Shown here piece by piece: positions 1-8,902 of a stretch of 64,000 bases of DNA (the first letter of the stretch is position 1; every line of letters begins with the position of its first letter). Source of the DNA: Chromobacterium haemolyticum DSM 19808 (GTDB lineage: Bacteria > Pseudomonadota > Gammaproteobacteria > Burkholderiales > Chromobacteriaceae). A model generated the notes under the pieces. It ran no database searches and had not been told where the DNA came from. It was given only the letters and a program-made list of their open reading frames with translations. The stretch lies in the NCBI RefSeq assembly GCF_000711885.1, contig NZ_JONK01000014.1:1-64000 (forward strand). Reading direction: 5' to 3'. The position numbers and the translations under genes are program-made.

Positions 1-1
1 T

Positions 2-328
2 TTGGTCGATGCGATTCCTGCCGTTCCTGGTTTGCCAGGGCGGCCCAGGCAAAAGCCTTACAAGCTGCATGCAGACAAAGGCTATGACTACCGCCGTTGC
101 CGTGAACACCTGAACCGACGCGGAATCTTGGTGCGAATCGCGCGTCGCGGGGTGGAAAGCAGCGAGAGACTAGGTCGCCACCGCTGGGTGGTAGAACGAA
201 CCCATTCTTGGCTAGCTGGCTTCGGGAAATTGCGCATCCGCTTCGAACGGCGGCTGGATACGCATTACGCCTTACTCAAGCTGGCTTTCTCATTGATCTG
301 TCTGCGATTTATCGACAGGTTTTGTTAG
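2..328 (+). CDS. IS5-family transposase, C-terminal part (cut by window edge)
   Basis: C-terminal part of a DDE transposase that would cut and join the ends of an insertion sequence. Visible are the block LHADKGYDYRRC, which carries the second catalytic aspartate region of IS5-type enzymes, and RHRWVVERTHSWL, whose glutamate is the third catalytic acid; a basic RIRFERR segment and a hydrophobic tail follow, as is usual at the end of IS5/IS427-group transposases. The reading frame is open at the window start, so the N-terminus and first catalytic aspartate lie outside. The stop codon (326-328) overlaps the stop codon of the oppositely oriented effector gene, so the end of the element must lie within or just beside the 3' end of that gene. 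Terminal inverted repeats could not be identified because the other end is not in view. Confidence 0.85.
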   Translation: MVDAIPAVPGLPGRPRQKPYKLHADKGYDYRRCREHLNRRGILVRIARRGVESSERLGRHRWVVERTHSWLAGFGKLRIRFERRLDTHYALLKLAFSLICLRFIDRFC

Positions 329-1122
329 CGGGTCTTAGCGCCGGCCCACATTTCATTCAGCTCGCGCTGTAGCTGTGTACCCCAGTCCTGGATATAGCCT
401 GGGGTTGAGACCGGAATTGGACTGTAGATGGGCGCAGGTACACGTTGGCTTTGAGATTTAGATTTTGCCTGCGGCTGCGGGCTGAAGACCGGCACCTTCG
501 AAGATTGTGCGGACTCCTTTTCTTTTTTGCGGTCGCGGACATCGAGCACGGTAAATCTGGAGCGTCCGTCAGCAATGGCTAAGTAGGCATCCAGCTGTTC
601 TTTACCCAAATAATCCCCCGGAAATTTGATTTCAACCACCCGTGCAAGGTTGTCTCCGTGAGCAACACCATCATGGTCAGCAGCGGCACGGCCAGGCCAG
701 CGAGTCTCCTTGTCCTTCACGATAATCAGGTCGGGACGACGCAAATAGCCTTTTGACAGCCCCTTGGGAAAGGGGTTGATGGTATGTTGCCGTCCAGGAC
801 CTTCTGCCCGACGGCTTGAACTCAGGAAGGGAATAGGAGGGTTGCGTGTCAGGTCGAAACTCACCTCGGCCTTGTAAAACCATTTAAATCCATGGCCATA
901 CTCGTCCAGACGAATGAGCGTGGACATGGTGATTTGCCGCATGTTAAGGCTGTAACGCCGCCCGGTTTTCTTGCTGGTGACGTCGACTGACTTGGGTGCC
1001 AGAATCGCCTTGTCAGCCTTCTCGGTCAGGTAGGGCTTGTTATCGGGTTGCGGCAACTTGGCGTATTCAGGGCGCTCCTCCACGATAGTCATCGTGCCAC
1101 CTGCGGGTTGGTACTTGGCCAT
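325..1122 (-). CDS. VRR-NUC nuclease, probable type VI secretion effector
   Basis: 265-residue protein encoded directly after vgrG; its ATG overlaps the vgrG stop (TGATG), so the two are co-translated. The core resembles VRR-NUC nucleases of the PD-(D/E)xK superfamily: Asp131 in RRPDLIIV, Glu164-x-Lys166 in VVEIKFPGD, and Gln176 in KEQLDAYL form the expected active site. From family knowledge such proteins cut DNA, and VRR-NUC effectors loaded on VgrG are known; the role here is inferred from context. The C-terminal 60 residues are rich in Pro, Ser and Gln and end in a short Trp-containing helix-like segment. No immunity gene is seen downstream: an IS5-family transposase starts right at the stop codon, so the partner may have been lost or may lie beyond the window. 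A housekeeping VRR-NUC enzyme is less likely given the vgrG coupling. Confidence 0.75.
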   Translation of the reverse strand: MAKYQPAGGTMTIVEERPEYAKLPQPDNKPYLTEKADKAILAPKSVDVTSKKTGRRYSLNMRQITMSTLIRLDEYGHGFKWFYKAEVSFDLTRNPPIPFLSSSRRAEGPGRQHTINPFPKGLSKGYLRRPDLIIVKDKETRWPGRAAADHDGVAHGDNLARVVEIKFPGDYLGKEQLDAYLAIADGRSRFTVLDVRDRKKEKESAQSSKVPVFSPQPQAKSKSQSQRVPAPIYSPIPVSTPGYIQDWGTQLQRELNEMWAGAKTR

Positions 1123-3977
1123 CAGGCATCTTCTCCGTTGTCGTCTTTCAACTGCAGCCCGCGCTCCGCCTGGCCGGTGCCATAGCCATACAGCTTGTAG
1201 TTCTCCTCAACCAGCGGCTTGGGCGCCTCAAGCTTGACGGGTTGGGCATTGGCCGTGAACGCCGTGCTAGTGCGCCCCTCCCAGTCCGTGTAGCCGGGCA
1301 GCGTACGGCCATTAGGCAACTTGAGCCGGTATGCGTGGCCGACCAGAGGCTCTCCGGTCTTCTCGTTTTGCAGGATATAGCTGCGCTGGTAACCCTTGGG
1401 CATCGTCGGCATCGGCATCGATACGCTCGCCGGGCCGCTTAGCGCATGGCTGGCGCCCTTGACGCTGACGGTGCCGGGACAATGCACCTCAATATTGCCT
1501 CCGGCCAACCGGATATAGCCGCCATCGCAGGTCAGCAGGATTTCCTCTTGCGCGGCGATGGTGACGCGGTCCTTGCACGAGGTGATGGTCACGTCCTTGT
1601 CGGCTGTCAGCTCCATGTCGCCCGCCTGCGCCTGCACCTGGACTTTGCCCTTGGCGGCTATCAGTTTCATCGCGGCCTGGTTTGCTACGCCGCTGACGAA
1701 CAGGCTGATGTGTTTGCCCACATTGGCGAGCCAGCGCCTGCCGGTGGTCTGGTTCATATCCCGCTGCGCCACCAGGTCCAGATTGGTGCCGGCAGCCAGG
1801 GTCTGGCTTTGTTCGGTGACGCTCGCAATGCCGGCTGGCGCCGACAGCACGAGTAATGGTTGCTGGCCAGCCTGGTCGCCCGCCGCAGTCTTGCCGTCCG
1901 GGTCGGTATTGGTCCCCGCCTCCCAGGCTTTCAGGGCGTCGACCTGGTGCTGCAGATGGCCTTCAGGGCGTTTACGACCTTTGGCGTTGTCGGCCGTGAT
2001 TTCCTCGGGTCCGGTCTCCATTGCATCCGCCAGCTGGGCTTCCGCGGCTTCCGCCAGCACCTGGCTGAGGGCCAGCGCCGACTGCAGCTGACTGCTGGCA
2101 TGTTCGCGCGCCAGCTGTTTGCCGCCGGCGCCGTTCTGCGCCTCGGTGCTCAGCAGCAGACCATGGGCGGCGCGGATGGCGCCATGCTGGTCGGTGCGCA
2201 GCTCGAAACCTTCGCCGCGCGGCTGCGCTTTGCCATTGCTGCGCGGATGGGTGAGGTAACCTTGGTTGAGCTGCGTCTTGCCGGTTTCGCTGCTGAGCTT
2301 GGCGCGCACTTCGCCCGGCGTGTCGTCGAACAATAATTCGTTGTACTGGCCACCCTGGTGCTCCTGCGACTTGATGCCGGACAGGGTTTTGTTGGCGGGG
2401 AGCGCGCCGGCGCCGCTGAAGCTAGGCGTCGGATGGCTGCCGTTGTACAGCACGCCGGTGATGAGGGGACGGTCGATGTCGCCTTCGATGAAGTCGACCA
2501 GCACTTCCTGACCGATACGTGGAATGAACTGGTGACCAAAACCGGCACCGGCGGAAGGCATGGCAACACGCAGCCAGCACGAGGAATGCTCATCCATGCC
2601 GGCGCCAATAGCGAGGTGTTCTTCGCGACGCTGCCAATGCAGCTGTACCTTAATGCGGCCCTGCGCGTCGGTGTAGACCTCTTCGCCCGCCGGTCCCACC
2701 ACCGTGGCGGTCTGCTTCCCCAGGCTGGTCGGCTTGGCATGCGCAGTATTCGCGTACAGCGGCGTCAGCGGAATCCCGCGGCGTTGCGCCTGGAAGGTGG
2801 TCTGGAATGGAGACGGATTGGCAGACTCGGGGGCCAGCTTGAGCCGCGGCGCCACCATTAGCAGTTGCTGGCTCAAGTCGGCCGGCAGGTTGTTCTGAGC
2901 GCGGAACGTTTGCCGGGTAACAACGAATTCGCGCTTTTCAGGGGCATCGACCGCGTGCGCGGGATGGTCGTCCAGCCGGAACCATTCGCCGGCTAAGAGG
3001 CCGCGGACAGCGCCGCTGCCGGAGAATTGCTTGGCCTGCAGGTCCTGGGCCTGCTGCCGCAGCTGGGCATAGCGTCCCAGTTGTTCGCTATCGCTGGCGT
3101 AATACAGTCCTGGCGCATCGTAATGCTGCAAGCTGGATTGCAGCGCCATGCCGCCTTGCCCTTGCTGTAGCGGGCTCGTCTGCGCGGCATGTTGCGTGGT
3201 GACCGGTTGATAATCGAAACTGGCCAACGCCGTTTGGCCGGCCACCACCTGCCGTTGTGTTTCCCATCCCGTCAGGCCGTCTTCCTGCTCGGTCGCATCG
3301 GCGCGATGAAAGCGCACGCGCGCTACCGCAGCCTGAGGCAGGTTGTGCGCATCATCGAACACCACCAGCTGGACCTTGGGACCCTCGTCCTCCCAATGGG
3401 CGAAGCGCCATGCCAGACCTTCCTCGTGCAGCAGGCGTACGATGAAGTCAAAGTCGCTTTCTTTGTATTGCAGGCAGTAGCTGCGGGACGGGAGGCTGGT
3501 AGCCTCGAAGGCCAAGGCCTGGACACGGGCGAACACCGGATTGGCGGCCTGATGCTCGGCAAAAATCTGCTGCACAATGTCCGGCACGGACAGGTCCTGG
3601 AACACGCGAGACGTCCGCCGCAGCCGCAACAAGCTAAATGGGGACTCAATCGTCAAGCCATACTGAGCGAAGCCGCCATCGGCGCCTAACTGCTGGGCCT
3701 GGCTCACCACGCCGCAGCGCACCGTCTCCACCCCATCGGTGCCGACGATGCCGAGGCGCGCCGGCAAGCCAAGTAGGGTTTTGAGTTCGATGCCGACGTC
3801 CGGTGACAGGCAGGTCAACTGATAACGATAGCCCTGCGAGACCCCTTCCTCGCCCTCCAGCTGCTGCGGCAACAACTGCTGGCTCGCGATATGTCCGTCG
3901 CCCAATTGCAGGGTGAGCAGGCGTTGGCTCTGGTCGAACGCGGAAGCAAAACTGGCAAGCAGGGAGCGGAGGTCCAT
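1122..3977 (-). CDS. vgrG: Type VI secretion spike protein VgrG with C-terminal extension
   Basis: Trimeric spike tip of the type VI secretion system, 951 residues from the ATG at 3977 (AGGA lies 8 bases upstream; an in-frame TTG at 3983 is a less likely start). Order of regions: N-terminal phage gp27-like part (around 20-400) with the hallmark SYCLQYKESDFDFIVRLL; gp5 OB-fold region with GRIKVQLHW and WLRVAMPSAGAGFG and IGQEVLVDFIEGDIDRP; a DUF2345 beta-helix region (about 620-850); and a final 90-residue extension with GEPLVGHAYRLKLPNGRT and GYTDWEGRT that looks like a transthyretin-type adaptor domain. Such extensions carry specific effectors, which fits the nuclease gene coupled downstream. 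A short stem-loop (4007-4024) lies in the 5' leader. No other T6SS structural genes are nearby, so this is an orphan vgrG-effector cassette. Confidence 0.95.
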   Translation of the reverse strand: MDLRSLLASFASAFDQSQRLLTLQLGDGHIASQQLLPQQLEGEEGVSQGYRYQLTCLSPDVGIELKTLLGLPARLGIVGTDGVETVRCGVVSQAQQLGADGGFAQYGLTIESPFSLLRLRRTSRVFQDLSVPDIVQQIFAEHQAANPVFARVQALAFEATSLPSRSYCLQYKESDFDFIVRLLHEEGLAWRFAHWEDEGPKVQLVVFDDAHNLPQAAVARVRFHRADATEQEDGLTGWETQRQVVAGQTALASFDYQPVTTQHAAQTSPLQQGQGGMALQSSLQHYDAPGLYYASDSEQLGRYAQLRQQAQDLQAKQFSGSGAVRGLLAGEWFRLDDHPAHAVDAPEKREFVVTRQTFRAQNNLPADLSQQLLMVAPRLKLAPESANPSPFQTTFQAQRRGIPLTPLYANTAHAKPTSLGKQTATVVGPAGEEVYTDAQGRIKVQLHWQRREEHLAIGAGMDEHSSCWLRVAMPSAGAGFGHQFIPRIGQEVLVDFIEGDIDRPLITGVLYNGSHPTPSFSGAGALPANKTLSGIKSQEHQGGQYNELLFDDTPGEVRAKLSSETGKTQLNQGYLTHPRSNGKAQPRGEGFELRTDQHGAIRAAHGLLLSTEAQNGAGGKQLAREHASSQLQSALALSQVLAEAAEAQLADAMETGPEEITADNAKGRKRPEGHLQHQVDALKAWEAGTNTDPDGKTAAGDQAGQQPLLVLSAPAGIASVTEQSQTLAAGTNLDLVAQRDMNQTTGRRWLANVGKHISLFVSGVANQAAMKLIAAKGKVQVQAQAGDMELTADKDVTITSCKDRVTIAAQEEILLTCDGGYIRLAGGNIEVHCPGTVSVKGASHALSGPASVSMPMPTMPKGYQRSYILQNEKTGEPLVGHAYRLKLPNGRTLPGYTDWEGRTSTAFTANAQPVKLEAPKPLVEENYKLYGYGTGQAERGLQLKDDNGEDA

Positions 3978-4236
3978 CGACAAATCCTGGAAGCAGAATA
4001 AGAAACACCCTCCGCGAGGAGGGTGACGGTCGTGACGCTACGTAATTTAGATGGCGGTAATATTTTAAGTTTCCCTCGCCGACCCAACAAGGCATACATC
4101 GGCGCGACCTGGCTTGCCGTCCCAAATCCATCCTTTTAGACAGGTGAAAAATGCAACAGGCTTTCTCTCCTAGGGCACGAAGGCTATCGTCCGCCATCCC
4201 CGCCCCAGAGCACGCTATCATTCGGTCTGACGATAG

Positions 4237-4766
4237 ATGTTGTTGAGCGCACGTAAATATACGATGGGGTGGGCTGTGGGACGTTTGAAAGTGGTAGTCG
4301 ATAAGCTGTACCACCCACCGACGGATGGGCGGCGTCAGGTATTCGCCTTATCTCGCCCTGAAGCAGAAAAATTGCCCCGATTGCCGACGGTGGCCATGAT
4401 TTCCATCACCGCGCCAGAGCGACCGATTGCCGCTGTTGACGGCTTCGCATACTTGCTCCGCCAGAGCTTCGCGGATGTGGACTTCCTGAACCCTTTGCTC
4501 TCCAAGAAGGCCCGGCAAAAAACGCAAGATGCGTTCACGCCTGCTCAAGCCGCGCCCAAATCCTCGACTTCGTGAATGGCTTGCCAGGCGACGTTCATTC
4601 ATTAGTAGTGCATTGCGAAGGTGGATTTTCCCGTTCATGCGCCATCGCACTGGCACTGCATCAACGTTTTGGTTACTTAGCCGAGGTGGAGCAGTTGACC
4701 AAGGGAAATCCGAGCGTGCTGCAACTGATGATGGCTTGTCGCGCACCCAGTGAAGAAAAACGCTGA
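4237..4766 (+). pseudogene. Frameshifted protein-tyrosine-phosphatase-like gene
   Basis: Two adjacent reading frames join into one protein. The first frame runs to 4575 with TVAMISITAPERP and FAYLLRQSFADVDF; the second contains LPGDVHSLVVHCEGGFSRSCA, whose HCEGGFSRS matches the HC(x5)R(S/T) phosphate-binding loop of cysteine-based phosphatases. Reading through CAAGCCGCGCCCAAATCC with one extra base gives a continuous AQILDFVNGLPGDV stretch, so a single-base deletion near 4550-4556 (in or beside a C run) breaks the gene. It may be a real pseudogene or a sequencing error. If intact it would encode a roughly 175-residue small predicted tyrosine phosphatase. The start at 4237 is not certain. No partner kinase or operon is visible. 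Confidence 0.6.
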
Positions 4767-5106
4767 CACAGGCAGTAGCAAAGGTATTCTCTATCAGCAT
4801 CCCCAGCGGCCGGTGCCGCTGCTGCGACTCAGATAGTCATACACAGCCCACTCCACCCCAGGCCGGATGTCGGATTCCGGCTCGATTCACCAGCGAAATG
4901 CTGGCAGCCTGTCGGAAAATGGTCGGATTGTCCCGGTTTTTGTCTGAATTGTGTCGGACTCCGGGTGACGATACGCCAAATCAGCGTGGTGTGAGCAAGC
5001 GCCCACCTCCTCGCAGGCACCCCACCCAGCAGCGACCGATACGCAGCGGATGTCATTCCCCACAAACGGCACTATGATGCCGCTTATCGCTATTTTCAGC
5101 TTTTAT
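4767..5106. other. Intergenic region, no gene seen
   Basis: About 340 bases between the broken phosphatase gene and the XRE regulator. No reading frame here has recognisable similarity or a good ribosome-binding site. The end of the stretch becomes AT-rich and leads into the operator-like palindrome of the XRE gene. Confidence 0.6.
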
Positions 5107-5122
5107 AGGCAGAATATTGCCT
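5107..5122. promoter_or_regulatory. Operator-like inverted repeat upstream of XRE gene
   Basis: Arms AGGCA (5107-5111) and TGCCT (5118-5122) separated by six AT-rich bases, flanked on both sides by TTATA-like sequence. It lies 34 bases upstream of the XRE regulator start, where an autoregulatory HTH protein would be expected to bind. Binding is inferred from position and symmetry only. Confidence 0.5.
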
Positions 5123-5156
5123 CTTATAGTAAGACTCGCCACGACAGAGGAAACCG

Positions 5157-5489
5157 ATGCCATCGCCTAGCGCGCACCTGACTCCCGCCGAGCAAGAAGC
5201 TGAGCTGGGGCGTCAACTCAAAGCCTACCGCCTGCTGCGCAACCTGAGCCAAGCCACCTTGGCGGCGCGCGCCGGCATCAGTCCCCGCGCCTTGCGCAAT
5301 CTGGAGACGGGCCACGGGTCATCGCTGACCACTTTCATCCAGGTGGTCCGCGCGTTGGGACGGGAGAACTGGTTCCAGACGCTGGCCCCGATTCCGACCA
5401 TCAATCCGCTGACGATGACCCGCGCGGCTACGCCGCGCCAACGCGCCAGCCAGTCACGCCGCCCGCCCGTTGACAAGCCGGGACGTTGA
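5157..5489 (+). CDS. XRE-family HTH transcriptional regulator
   Basis: 110-residue DNA-binding protein. The helix-turn-helix spans about residues 17-68: LGRQLKAYRLLRNLSQATLA followed by RAGISPRALRNLETGHGSS, the classic Cro/CI-type arrangement, and a basic, Pro/Arg-rich tail. The start is supported by AGAGG six bases upstream of the ATG. It is of the kind often paired with a HipA-like kinase, but no such gene follows: the next 200 bases are empty and then the WYL regulator ends on the other strand. It is therefore an orphan. A diverged fragment of a homologous gene lies at 13431-13608 on the far side of the Wadjet operon, so this regulator may be a remnant of the locus into which the island was inserted. 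Confidence 0.85.
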   Translation: MPSPSAHLTPAEQEAELGRQLKAYRLLRNLSQATLAARAGISPRALRNLETGHGSSLTTFIQVVRALGRENWFQTLAPIPTINPLTMTRAATPRQRASQSRRPPVDKPGR

Positions 5490-5687
5490 ACATATCGCCC
5501 CAATTATGCGAACTACGGAGATTCAAACCTGGCTAGTAATACAGCGGCCTTGGCTGGCCGCCGCTGACCGTCGCCCTACCGGTCAGGAGAGCAAGCGGTG
5601 ACTTCCCTGAATATGTCAGACCTTTCCGACCAGAGTGCCGGCAAGCACTATCGAAGAAGATAGGCACAGCTTGTCAACACCTTTCAA

Positions 5688-6587
5688 TCACGTGTGAGTT
5701 AGTTCGACAGGGGGTAACAGAGGCTCAATTTCTGTGCGGTTGTGCAGAATGATTTGCTGGACTTTCGGGCTTTTCCCCTCGGCCTCATCCAGGCCCAAAT
5801 TTCGAACAACGTAGAGCAGTAGCGCGCGTCGACACTCAAAACGCAACTCCCCATTTTCCATTCCGTAGTCGAGTTCGATGACTCGCTGATGGGCTTTGGG
5901 TAAGCCTGGATTCGGGGCCAAGACCAAGGTCACCAGTGTCTCCCAGTCGTGGTCTGTGGGTGGGGGGACTGGTGAAGCCTGCTCCATCCCCAAAGAAAGA
6001 ATTCGCGCGATGACAAAGTCTCGGTAGCCATTTTCCATATGGCAGTACACCCTGACATGCCAACGATGCCCATCATGACCAAATGCCCTAGGAGAAACGA
6101 GCCGCTTTTTCGGCGTGGGGCTCGTCATCGATTGATAGGTCATTTCTAGCGCACAGCTTCGGCGCATTGCCCCCAGGAGCGTAATCAGCGTTTCTGCACT
6201 CAACGTTCGTGCAGGTGTTGGGGCCACAGCGACAGGGGGCGCCCACCCCAAAAAGCTGACGCCCTGGCCAAATATGCCATATGCTTGCCCCAGCAAGTCG
6301 CTGAGATACTTCTGTGGCTGACTGGATGGAAATAGCGGGTGGAATGCTTCGGTAGCGATGTAGCTTCGCTCACTCCGGTCATACTCCGCATTGTCGGGAG
6401 CCATCTCAAGATAGCGAGCAATGTCGAGCGAGGCTTGTGGTGTAGAAACCCCGAAAAAGTCCGAGATGTCTCCGCGGTTCAAGCGTCCATCCCAGCGTAG
6501 ACGAAAGTCGATGAACTCAAGCCGTTTCTCCGGCCCCCATCGGGAGGGCGCTCGAGCTTCGGTGGGATGAGTAGGTGTCGTTTTCAT
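5688..6587 (-). CDS. WYL-domain transcriptional regulator (BrxR/CapW-like)
   Basis: 299-residue regulator divergent from jetABCD. The N-terminal third looks like a winged helix (RLEFIDFRLRWDGRLNRGDI, then FFGVSTPQASLDIARYLEM); the middle carries a WYL-type ligand domain (LEMTYQSMTSPTPKKRLVSP, FGHDGHRWHVRVYCHMENGY, followed by DFVIARI), and the C-terminal part resembles the WCX extension. Proteins with this layout (BrxR, CapW) repress defence operons and are thought to sense nucleic acid signals. The 124-bp divergent promoter region holds strong inverted repeats (6605-6656), the likely binding site. Inference: it controls both itself and Wadjet. Similar regulators accompany BREX and CBASS, but the neighbours here make Wadjet the clear target. 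Confidence 0.88.
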   Translation of the reverse strand: MKTTPTHPTEARAPSRWGPEKRLEFIDFRLRWDGRLNRGDISDFFGVSTPQASLDIARYLEMAPDNAEYDRSERSYIATEAFHPLFPSSQPQKYLSDLLGQAYGIFGQGVSFLGWAPPVAVAPTPARTLSAETLITLLGAMRRSCALEMTYQSMTSPTPKKRLVSPRAFGHDGHRWHVRVYCHMENGYRDFVIARILSLGMEQASPVPPPTDHDWETLVTLVLAPNPGLPKAHQRVIELDYGMENGELRFECRRALLLYVVRNLGLDEAEGKSPKVQQIILHNRTEIEPLLPPVELTHT

Positions 6588-6604
6588 GGCGGCAACTGTA
6601 GCAT

Positions 6605-6656
6605 ACGTATAAAAACTTTACTCATGTCAGTTTTGAACGTATAGTTTTTATACGTT
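6605..6656. promoter_or_regulatory. Inverted-repeat operator between WYL regulator and jetA
   Basis: Two nested symmetries. AACGTATA (6636-6643) and TATACGTT (6649-6656) form an 8-bp perfect inverted repeat with a five-base spacer; in addition ACGTATAAAAACT (6605-6617) is the exact reverse complement of AGTTTTTATACGT (6643-6655). The site sits between the divergent starts of the WYL regulator (6587) and jetA (6712), so a dimeric WYL repressor bound here would cover both promoters. Confidence 0.7.
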
Positions 6657-6711
6657 AATCCATTTTAGATAGGACTATGCGCAATCCCAGCATTCACAGT
6701 GGGGCAGGCTC

Positions 6712-8178
6712 ATGAAAGCGCTCCGCGTGTCGGCAGCCCTGATGGCACTACGTGGTCGCCCACTTTGGAGACTGTTGGCTGCCGAGAAGGCACCACCCGT
6801 AATGGGATTGTTGCAAAGCTTGCTGCTCGACCAGGAAAAGACCCTGTCGAGCTCCGTTTTCCATGAGCGACTGGCCCGTGAGCTCGAAGTGCTTCGCGCT
6901 CACGGCCATGACCTTCCTCAAACACCACAAGTCTATGTGGCCACCTGGATTAGGGAGGGCTGGCTGAGCCGACGTTTTCCGGCGGGGGCGAGCGAGGAAG
7001 AATTCGAACTGACCGCCGAAGCAGCCTCGGCTCTGCGCTTCCTCAATGGCCTGCTGAAACCTCGCACGACAGCCACAGAAAGCCGGCTGGCCAACGTCAT
7101 CCAGCAACTGACCCGCCTGGCCGAAGAAACCGATGCCAACCCGGAAACCCGGATGGCGACACTCGTTGCGGAACGAGAACGCATCGATGCAGAGCTTCGG
7201 TCGTTGGAACGCGATGGTGTTAAAACCTTGCCAGACGAGCGTGCTCTCGAACGCATCCGTGAAATCATTGCCCTCGCCGAGGACCTGGCGGCCGATTTCC
7301 GAAATGTGCGGGACGAATTCGACAAGCTCAATCGTGGCCTGCGGCAAAGCCTGATGGAAAGCGGCGGAAGCCGCGGGGAGGTACTAGAAGCCTTGTTCGC
7401 CGGGGTCGACCTGATAGCGCAGAGCGAGCATGGAAAAACCTTTACTGCCTTCTGGCGCCTGCTGACCGATGGTGAGCAGTCCGCCACCCTGATGGAATCC
7501 CTGGAAGCCGTTACGTCCCGAGCCTTTTCCCGCAGGCTGGAGCTCAAGGAAAGGCGTTTTCTCCAGAATCTGACGGCAACCTTGATGGCCGAGGGCGGGA
7601 CCGTACATGAGGTGGTACAACAATTTGCACGCAGTCTCAAAATCTTTGTCCAGAGCCGTGAATTTCAGGAGCAGCGACGACTGCACAGTCTGCTAAAGGA
7701 AGCACAACAGGCAGCCCTCCAGGTCCGCGACCAGATTCGTCCGAATGCGGCACTCAACTACTCCCTGACGCTGACCAGCAGCCGTATTCGCTCAGTCAGT
7801 CAGTGGGAATTGCACGACCCCAGTCTGAATGTGGCCGACGCTTCGATGCTTGATGCCGAAGCCTCGGAACTCGGTTTGGATGTTGTGGAGGAGCTGGTCC
7901 GCCAGTCGGAAATCGATTTCCGTACCCTGCGTCAGCACTTACGAGAGGCACTCACCGAGGTTTCCCAAATCACGGTAGGCCAGCTCCTGGTACGGTTTCC
8001 TGCCGAACAGGGCTTCGGCAGCGTTGTGGGCTATGTCGCTCTGGGAGCCAAACACGGGGAACTGACGACCGAAACAGAAATGGTCAGCTGGGTCGGCAAC
8101 GACGGAAAACAACGAAAGGCCAAGGTCCCGGCCATCTACTTTGTCAGGGAGAGCCTGCTTGAACTATTCGACGAATGA
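6712..8178 (+). CDS. jetA: Wadjet component JetA (DUF3375, kleisin-like)
   Basis: First gene of a type I Wadjet operon, 488 residues, matching the DUF3375 family in length and character. The N-terminal portion is helical and winged-helix-like (ALRVSAALMALRGRPLWRLL, then QKTLSS-like and VYVATWIREGWLSRRFP), followed by long alpha-helical segments (about 130-330) and a C-terminal part with SQWELHDPSL. In Wadjet, JetA is the MukF-like kleisin that bridges the SMC subunit JetC; the complex extrudes DNA loops and lets JetD cut small circular plasmids. It starts at an ATG preceded by a GGGGCAGG purine stretch. It lies divergent to the WYL regulator, and its stop codon lies close to or within the start of jetB, consistent with one transcript. 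Confidence 0.93.
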   Translation: MKALRVSAALMALRGRPLWRLLAAEKAPPVMGLLQSLLLDQEKTLSSSVFHERLARELEVLRAHGHDLPQTPQVYVATWIREGWLSRRFPAGASEEEFELTAEAASALRFLNGLLKPRTTATESRLANVIQQLTRLAEETDANPETRMATLVAERERIDAELRSLERDGVKTLPDERALERIREIIALAEDLAADFRNVRDEFDKLNRGLRQSLMESGGSRGEVLEALFAGVDLIAQSEHGKTFTAFWRLLTDGEQSATLMESLEAVTSRAFSRRLELKERRFLQNLTATLMAEGGTVHEVVQQFARSLKIFVQSREFQEQRRLHSLLKEAQQAALQVRDQIRPNAALNYSLTLTSSRIRSVSQWELHDPSLNVADASMLDAEASELGLDVVEELVRQSEIDFRTLRQHLREALTEVSQITVGQLLVRFPAEQGFGSVVGYVALGAKHGELTTETEMVSWVGNDGKQRKAKVPAIYFVRESLLELFDE

Positions 8179-8221
8179 CAGTTGCTCGGGCGGAGCGCAT
8201 CTCCAGCCAGAGTCGGCACCG

Positions 8222-8902
8222 GTGCCTCAAAATGATAAAGCCATCGATAGCGAGGTGTTCCCAGGGGACCAGGGGCGCATTCCTCATGAAACGCGCCGGG
8301 CGCTTGTTCAACTCTTGCTTGGCCCGGCTGTCGATGGACGTCGACAAGGTAATCTGTGGGCGGTACTGCTGCGCGATGAAGCGGTACTTCGGGAGCGCTT
8401 GCACGAGCTCTTCTTGGCGCTGGTCGTCGACCATGACCAGAAGGTTGCGTTTACTCGCCAGGTCATCGCTGATGACATCGAAATTCCTATCCTGCTGCGG
8501 CGAGCCAATCTGACGTTCTTGGAATCGGTACTTATCTTGTTCCTGCGACAACGCCTTACGCAGGCTGATACCCAAGGTGACCGGGCCGTCGTTTCCTGGC
8601 TGGAGATGATGGAACATCTGAGCGTTTATGAGCGTATCAGCAACGTGGACCATGCCCGCTTCGACAAGCAGCGCCAAGGAGCTATCGACAAGGCGAAGAA
8701 GCTCAACTTCCTCCAAAAGATTCGTGGTGCTGACGACCGTTTCGAGGTCTCGCCCACATTGAAGCTCCTATTCCCGGCCGAGGAAATCCAAGCTCTCACC
8801 CGCACCTATGTGGAGATGCTTCATCGCGGCCAGCCAGACGAGTCCGAAATGACCGATGAAACCGCTAACAGTGGCAACACCCCGGGAGATGACGATGAAT
8901 AG
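8222..8902 (+). CDS. jetB: Wadjet component JetB (DUF4194, KITE-like)
   Basis: Second Wadjet subunit, matching DUF4194: HETRRALVQLLLGPAVDG near the N-terminus, then LWAVLLRDEAVLRERLHELF, FTRQV and IPILLRRANLTFLESVLIL, and a C-terminal KKLNFLQKI winged-helix-like part ending in an acidic tail. By family knowledge it is the MukE-like KITE subunit that binds the JetA kleisin. The start is uncertain. The frame is open from an ATG at 8141, which would overlap jetA by 38 bases, but the first 27 residues from there look like non-coding translation, so the GTG at 8222 (226 residues) is preferred. The 3' end overlaps the jetC start by eight bases. Confidence 0.88.
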   Translation: MPQNDKAIDSEVFPGDQGRIPHETRRALVQLLLGPAVDGRRQGNLWAVLLRDEAVLRERLHELFLALVVDHDQKVAFTRQVIADDIEIPILLRRANLTFLESVLILFLRQRLTQADTQGDRAVVSWLEMMEHLSVYERISNVDHARFDKQRQGAIDKAKKLNFLQKIRGADDRFEVSPTLKLLFPAEEIQALTRTYVEMLHRGQPDESEMTDETANSGNTPGDDDE

